A DNA stretch of 64,000 bases, taken from NCBI RefSeq assembly GCF_003967355.1, contig NZ_BIFH01000016.1:1-64000 (forward strand). The letters run 5' to 3'. Each line of letters starts with the position of its first letter. Within the stretch, counting starts at the first letter, position 1. The notes under the pieces were generated by a model that saw only the letters and a list, made by a program, of their open reading frames with translations, did not search any database and was not told where the DNA came from. This document shows, in pieces, positions 59,760 to 64,000 of the stretch. Source of the DNA: Embleya hyalina. GTDB lineage: Bacteria > Actinomycetota > Actinomycetes > Streptomycetales > Streptomycetaceae. Position numbers and translations under genes: made by a program.

Positions 59760-60740
59760 TCAGGCCCGGACCGTCAACACCACCTTGCCGTCGGTGGCGC
59801 GGGATTCCAGGGCGGCGTGTGCGGCCGCGGCCTCGGCCAACGGGAAGGCGGTGACGGCCGACACCATCGTGCCGTCGGCGGCGGCACGCAGGGCTCGGGC
59901 GGTCAATTCCGGCCAACCGCCCGCCGGGACCATGTTCGGGCCGATCGCCCAGGTCGCGGTCAGTTGCCGCTCGATCAGGTCGCGCGTGGTGATCTCGGTC
60001 GGCTCGCCCGCGGCCCAACCGTGGAGGAGGAACCGGCCGCCGGGGCCCAGGAGTTCGAGGGCCTGCCGGCCGAGCGCGCCGCCGACGCCGTCGAGCACGG
60101 CGGTGGGCTCGCGGCCGGCCAGTGCGGCCCGCACCCGCTCGGGCCAGTCCGCGTCGCGGTAGTCCATCGCGACGTCGGCGCCCAGCGCACGCACCTTGGC
60201 CACCTTCGCCGGGCCGCCCGCGACCCCCACCACGAGCGCCCCGGCGGCCCGCGCGGCCCGGACGAACAGGCCGCCCAGGCCACCGGCGGCGGACATCACC
60301 AGGACCACGTCCCGGGCGTCGAGCCGGGCCACCCCGAGCACGCCCTGTGCGGTGGTGCCGGTGGTGATCGCCGCGACCGCCTCGGCGGCGCCCAGGCCGT
60401 CGGGGATCGGGTGCACCGCGGCCAGGTCGGCGACCGCCTGCTCGGCGTACCCGCCGCCGTCGCCGAGTTGCGCCACGACCCGACGGCCCAGCCACCGCGC
60501 GGCCACCCCCGGCCCGACCGCCGCGACCACGCCGGCCACCTCGCCGCCGGGGGTGGTCGGCAACGTCGGCGGCCGGTGCGGGCCGATCGCCTCCCCGCGC
60601 CGGAGCCGGGTCTCGATCAGGTGCACACCGGCGACCTCGACGTCGATGCGCACCTGTCCCTCGCCGGGCCGAGGGTCCGGGACCTCTTCGAACCGCAGGT
60701 TCTCGGCCGGGCCGAACGTGTGCAGCCGGATCGCGCGCAT
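59760..60740 (-). CDS. Zinc-free quinone oxidoreductase (MDR superfamily)
   Basis: A 326-residue reductase. N-terminal MRAIRLHTFGPAENLRFEEVPDPRPGEGQVRIDVEVAGVHLIET is standard for QOR-like proteins. The NADPH site is VLVMSAAGGLGGLFVRAARAAGALVVGVAGGPAKV. No zinc-binding Cys set. It reduces quinones or enones. It is on the same strand as the WD40 gene 109 bp downstream, but no functional link is apparent. Confidence 0.92.
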   Translation of the reverse strand: MRAIRLHTFGPAENLRFEEVPDPRPGEGQVRIDVEVAGVHLIETRLRRGEAIGPHRPPTLPTTPGGEVAGVVAAVGPGVAARWLGRRVVAQLGDGGGYAEQAVADLAAVHPIPDGLGAAEAVAAITTGTTAQGVLGVARLDARDVVLVMSAAGGLGGLFVRAARAAGALVVGVAGGPAKVAKVRALGADVAMDYRDADWPERVRAALAGREPTAVLDGVGGALGRQALELLGPGGRFLLHGWAAGEPTEITTRDLIERQLTATWAIGPNMVPAGGWPELTARALRAAADGTMVSAVTAFPLAEAAAAHAALESRATDGKVVLTVRA

Positions 60741-60873
60741 GGGTGACTCCCGGGTTCGAAGTGGGCGCCCGCGGTCCGAGGGACCGACGGGCGCCGGGTA
60801 CCGGAGCCACTATGAAAGATGAAGTCGACTTCAGGTCAAGCCGAGCCGGCGAGCGCGACCCGCGAGGCACGGA

Positions 60874-61734
60874 TCAGACCGCGACCAGGTCCGTCCACGA
60901 GCGGGTGTCCCCCATGTCGGCCCAGGCGTTCAGGAGCGAACGGGCCTCGGCCTCGGGAGCGGCGATCCGCACGCCCACCCCCACCCCGTGCCCGCTCGTG
61001 CGCTCCTGCTCGACCCGGCCCTCGGCGCAACACCCGCACAACATCCGGATGCCGGCCGTCGCCTCCAGCGCGAAGTCGCGTGCGGTGAAGGACGTCTCCA
61101 GCGCGTCGAAGTCCGCCTCCGCCGGCGCGGTCACCTCGGCCGTCCATGTGGGCATGTCGGACGCGCGCCAGAGCAGGAGTTCGTCGAAGACCGGATAGGT
61201 GTGACCGCCCATCACCCGCTCACCCTCGGGCGCGCCGTCGTGCAGCACGATGTCGCCGAAGCGGCGGGCCGGGGACAGCGGCACGTTCAGCACCACCGCC
61301 CGGGTCGGACAGATCCGCCGGGCCCAGACCACCTCCTTGCCCTCGGGGGTGTCCAGACGGACGCAGGTGATCCCGAAGTCCTGGTCGATCTCCCCGGTGC
61401 CCGGCGCGATGTCGAGGCCGTACGCCCGCCACGACGCGCGCGCCGTCTCCCACTCGCCGAGCGCGGTGGCGGCGATGCCCAGGTTCCAGTGCGCGGGATC
61501 CCCGGTGCCCGGCGGCGGCACCAGCGCGGCGGCCTGCCGACCGACCGCGAAAGCCTTCCGCCAGTCGCGCAGGAACTTGTGCGCGAGCGCCGCGTCGAAG
61601 GCCCACTGCCCCGCGAGCGCGTGGTCGGGCTCGGCGGCGAGCAGTCGCTCGTATCGGTCGGCGGCACGCGCCCATTCCTGTCGGCCCCAGGCCCGTTCGG
61701 CCCGATCGATCAGGACACGCGTGCGGCGGTTCAT
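60874..61734 (-). CDS. TPR-like hypothetical protein
   Basis: A 286-residue protein. Residues 1-95 form two to three TPR-like helical hairpins (RAERAWGRQEWARAADRYERLLAAEPDHALAGQWAFDAALAHKFL and NLGIAATALGEWETARASWRAYG). Residues 100-286 form a conserved streptomycete domain with WARRICPTRAVVLNVPLSPARRFGDIVLHDG and a Cys cluster (MLCGCCAEG). No known catalytic motif. GAGGGAG precedes the ATG. It diverges from the dipeptidase gene. Confidence 0.78.
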   Translation of the reverse strand: MNRRTRVLIDRAERAWGRQEWARAADRYERLLAAEPDHALAGQWAFDAALAHKFLRDWRKAFAVGRQAAALVPPPGTGDPAHWNLGIAATALGEWETARASWRAYGLDIAPGTGEIDQDFGITCVRLDTPEGKEVVWARRICPTRAVVLNVPLSPARRFGDIVLHDGAPEGERVMGGHTYPVFDELLLWRASDMPTWTAEVTAPAEADFDALETSFTARDFALEATAGIRMLCGCCAEGRVEQERTSGHGVGVGVRIAAPEAEARSLLNAWADMGDTRSWTDLVAV

Positions 61735-61851
61735 CGGTACGACTCCCTCTCGGCCATCGTACGTCGACGGTCCGGACGGAGTGTGCCGGCCGACCCCGAC
61801 AGGCGCGGACGGTGCGTGCGGCGGCGGCCGCCGCCAGGGGATGATCTTCGT

Positions 61852-62505
61852 ATGGATCAGATCATCTTGATGTCCGACCCGCTCGTGGCCGCCATCCCCG
61901 TCCGCGACCGCGGCGAGCCGCTGGTGGACGTGCGCGCGGACGGCTCGTTGCCGGTGGACGCGCGCCAAGAGGAGTGGGCCGCCGCGTACACCTTCCTGCG
62001 CGTCGGCGTGCTCGACCGGCTGATCAAGGCGCAGGCGGCGCTGCCCGACGGGCTGCGCCTGCTGTTCGTCGAGGGATACCGGCCGCCGGCCCTGCAACGC
62101 CGATACTTCGAGGAGTACGCCGACGAACTGCGCGCCGCGCATCCCGACTGGGACGCCGACCGCGTCCACGTCGCGGCCAGCCGCTACGTCTCCCCGCCGG
62201 AGATCGCCCCGCACAGCGCCGGGGCCGCGGTCGACCTGACCCTCGTCGACCCGACCGGCCGCGAACTCGACCTGGGCACCCCGATGAACGCGAGCCCGGA
62301 GGAAAGCGCCGGCGCCTGCTACACGGCCGCCGAGAACATCACGCCGCAGGCCCGCGCCAACCGCACCATCCTGAGCACCGCCCTGAGCGAGGCCGGCCTG
62401 GTCAACTACCCGACCGAGTGGTGGCACTGGTCCTACGGCGACCGCTACTGGGCCCTGCTCACCAACACCGACTCCGCCCTCTACGGCCCCCGCGACCTCC
62501 CCTGA
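61852..62505 (+). CDS. D-Ala-D-Ala dipeptidase, VanX-type (M15D)
   Basis: A 217-residue zinc dipeptidase that splits D-alanyl-D-alanine. The SxHxxGxAxD zinc motif appears as PHSAGAAVDLTLVD, and the second motif ExxH as TEWWHWSYGD. The Arg that stabilises the transition state is in FVEGYRPPALQRRYF. No vanH/vanA or VanRS genes are adjacent, so it is more likely a cell-wall recycling or peptide enzyme than a glycopeptide-resistance determinant. ATG after a CAGGGG ribosome site. Confidence 0.9.
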   Translation: MDQIILMSDPLVAAIPVRDRGEPLVDVRADGSLPVDARQEEWAAAYTFLRVGVLDRLIKAQAALPDGLRLLFVEGYRPPALQRRYFEEYADELRAAHPDWDADRVHVAASRYVSPPEIAPHSAGAAVDLTLVDPTGRELDLGTPMNASPEESAGACYTAAENITPQARANRTILSTALSEAGLVNYPTEWWHWSYGDRYWALLTNTDSALYGPRDLP

Positions 62506-62524
62506 CCCACCCCGACCGGGCCCG

Positions 62525-62549
62525 GAGCGGCGAACATATCCCGCCGCTT
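62525..62549 (+). terminator. Hairpin after the dipeptidase gene
   Basis: AGCGGCG (62526-62532) pairs with CGCCGCT (62542-62548), extendable by a G-T pair, around a 9-nt AT-rich loop, 20 nt after the stop. Confidence 0.5.
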
Positions 62550-62686
62550 CGGTCGGAACGTGCGCTTCGGGCATGGGAACGGACATTCGGGTGTCCGCGA
62601 CACGTCATCTGTTCTTCGCTCCTTGGTTCCCCCCGGACTGATGAACTCTGGATCGTCGGCAACGCGTCGACTTCGAGGAGGAGAAA

Positions 62687-64000
62687 ATGCCGGATCTGCG
62701 TTTGTCCCGTCGTCATCTCGCGTGGGGAGCGGCCGCCGTGTTGGCCGTCGGCGTCGCCGTACCCGGCGCGGCGTCGGCGTTCGGTCAGGCGGATCAAGCC
62801 CGGCACGCGATCAAGGACGGTCAGGCCAAGAACGTCATCATGCTGCTCGGTGACGGGATGGGCGACTCCGAGATCACCCTGGCCCGGAACTACTCGGTCG
62901 GCGCGGCCGGTCGACTGAACATGGACGGGTTCCCGCTCACCGGCGCGTACACCACGTACGCCGTGGACAAGGACAAGCGTCCGGACTACGTCACCGACTC
63001 GGCCGCGAGCGGCACCGGGTGGGCGACCGGGCAGAAGACGGTCAACGGCCGCATCTCCAAGACCCCGGACACCGACAAGGCGCTGCCGACGATCCTGGAG
63101 CTGGCCAGGAAGAACGGCTACGCCACGGGCAGCGTCACCACGGCCGAGCTGACCGACGCCACTCCGGCGGTCCTCCAGGCGCACGCCACGGACCGCAGCT
63201 GCCAGGGCCCGGCGGACATGGCCAAGTGCCCGACCGACACGATCGCCGCGGGCGGCCCCGGCTCGATCGCCGAGCAGAGCGTCGCGGGCAGGTTCGACGT
63301 GCTGCTCGGCGGCGGCAAGGCCCGCTTCGACCAGACCATCACCCAGGGGCCGTTCGCGGGCAAGACCGTGCTCCAGCAGGCGCGGGAGTCGGGCTACCAG
63401 ATCGCCACCGACGCCGACTCGCTCAAGGCCGCCCGGGCCGGCAAGCCGGTGCTCGGCCTGTTCGCGCCGGTCAACGTCCCGGTCGAGTGGACCGGCAAGG
63501 CCGCCGCTGTCGGCGGTACCGAGCCGCAGCGCTGCGTCACCTCGAACCCGAACCGTCCGGGCACCACGCCGACCCTGGTGCAGCAGACCGCCAAGGCGAT
63601 CGAACTGCTCGAGGCCAAGCAGTCCGGCCGCGGCCACGACCGCGGCAAGGGCTTCTTCCTCCAGGTCGAGGGTGCCTCGATCGACAAGCAGGACCACGCC
63701 GCCGACCCGTGCGGTCAGATCGGTGAGACCGTCGCGTTCGACCAGGCGGTCAAGCTCGCCCGCGAGTACGCGGCCAAGCACCCCGACACGCTCGTGGTGA
63801 CCACCGCGGACCACGCGCACACCAGCCAGATCGTGCCGCTGGACGCCACCCCTCCGGGTCTGTCCTCGACGCTGATCACCAACGAGGGTGTGCAGCTCAA
63901 GGTCAACTACTCGACCAACACCCCCGGCAAGTCGCAGGAGCACACCGGCACCGAGGTGCGCATCGCGGCCCAGGGCCCGCAGGCGTTCCGCGTGCTCGGC
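62687..64000 (+). CDS. phoA: Secreted alkaline phosphatase (PhoA type), 3' end outside window
   Basis: At least 438 residues; the gene runs off the right edge. A Tat signal (SRRHLAWGAAAVLAVGVAVPGAASA, residues 7-31) exports the folded enzyme. The metal/phosphate site is complete: MLLGDGMGDSEITLAR, nucleophilic Ser in VTDSAASGTGWATG, VEGASIDKQDHAADP and TTADHAHTSQ. It belongs to the E. coli PhoA family rather than PhoD or PhoX. GAGGAGGAG precedes the ATG. PhoP control would be expected, but no convincing 11-bp PHO repeats were found upstream. Confidence 0.94.
   Translation, partial: MPDLRLSRRHLAWGAAAVLAVGVAVPGAASAFGQADQARHAIKDGQAKNVIMLLGDGMGDSEITLARNYSVGAAGRLNMDGFPLTGAYTTYAVDKDKRPDYVTDSAASGTGWATGQKTVNGRISKTPDTDKALPTILELARKNGYATGSVTTAELTDATPAVLQAHATDRSCQGPADMAKCPTDTIAAGGPGSIAEQSVAGRFDVLLGGGKARFDQTITQGPFAGKTVLQQARESGYQIATDADSLKAARAGKPVLGLFAPVNVPVEWTGKAAAVGGTEPQRCVTSNPNRPGTTPTLVQQTAKAIELLEAKQSGRGHDRGKGFFLQVEGASIDKQDHAADPCGQIGETVAFDQAVKLAREYAAKHPDTLVVTTADHAHTSQIVPLDATPPGLSSTLITNEGVQLKVNYSTNTPGKSQEHTGTEVRIAAQGPQAFRVLG

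Noticed and set aside
61852-62505. Glycopeptide-resistance (vanHAX) cluster
   Set aside because: Only a VanX-type dipeptidase is present; no D-lactate dehydrogenase, ligase or VanRS genes flank it.
62581-62686. PHO box upstream of the alkaline phosphatase gene
   Set aside because: GTTC words occur (62611, 62626) but not at the 11-bp spacing of PhoP direct repeats, and matches to GTTCACC are poor.

Overview
The window is very GC-rich (low-to-mid seventies percent by eye), with tightly packed genes, frequent ATGA/GTGA stop-start overlaps, GTG and TTG starts, Tat-type and classical secretion signals, and an actinomycete regulatory repertoire: SpoIIE-type phosphatases, HATPase_c_2 kinases, a ROK regulator next to xylFGH, and DasR-like operators next to chitin genes. 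It looks like chromosome of a member of the Streptomycetaceae (Streptomyces or a relative such as Embleya, Yinghuangia or Kitasatospora). The genus cannot be fixed from the sequence alone. No rRNA, tRNA, transposase, phage or complete natural-product assembly line was seen.

Layout. 1-6.1 kb: repeat-bearing DNA, a decayed ECF sigma factor gene, a DHA2 drug exporter, a two-gene ABC exporter and an OsmC peroxidase. 6.7-10.4 kb: a beta-carbonic anhydrase, then an 11-copy tandem repeat array of hairpin-forming units, then a low-complexity-tailed protein and a DUF4267 membrane protein. 10.6-16.8 kb: a BlaI/M56 pair, an anti-sigma-type kinase, DUF1918, a universal stress protein, an arginase-family enzyme with an ARG-box-like dyad, a VOC protein and a SpoIIE-type phosphatase. 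16.9-22 kb (minus strand): an RraA-family protein and an overlapping ABC transporter / histidine kinase / response regulator operon. 22.2-28 kb: a TetR regulator diverging from a four-gene operon (PF10118 putative diiron protein, flavin/2Fe-2S reductase, M24 protein, EphD-like hydrolase-SDR fusion). 28-29.2 kb: a gene-free island of inverted and tandem repeats.

29.2-40.4 kb: an MFS exporter and argF, then a secreted polymer-attack locus: intradiol dioxygenase with a CBM5/12 domain, an AraC regulator, a GH18 chitinase, a membrane-anchored AA10 LPMO and a second GH18 chitinase with CBM2 and FnIII. The LPMO and second chitinase share a divergent regulatory region with two DasR-like sites and two further palindromes. 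40.5-46 kb: assorted hydrolases and regulators. 46.3-51 kb: xylFGH-ROK xylose uptake operon, with an xylF-xylG intercistronic hairpin. 51-64 kb: an SDR, lipases, a second SpoIIE-type phosphatase, an MDR/MaoC/FabG operon with a perfect 16-bp palindrome upstream, a WD40-like protein, a quinone reductase, a TPR-like protein, a VanX-type dipeptidase, and an alkaline phosphatase cut by the window edge.

The strongest candidates for undescribed biology are the 22.2-28 kb lipid-oxidation-like operon, the hairpin array at 7.3-8.6 kb, and the multi-operator chitin control region at 38.2-38.5 kb.
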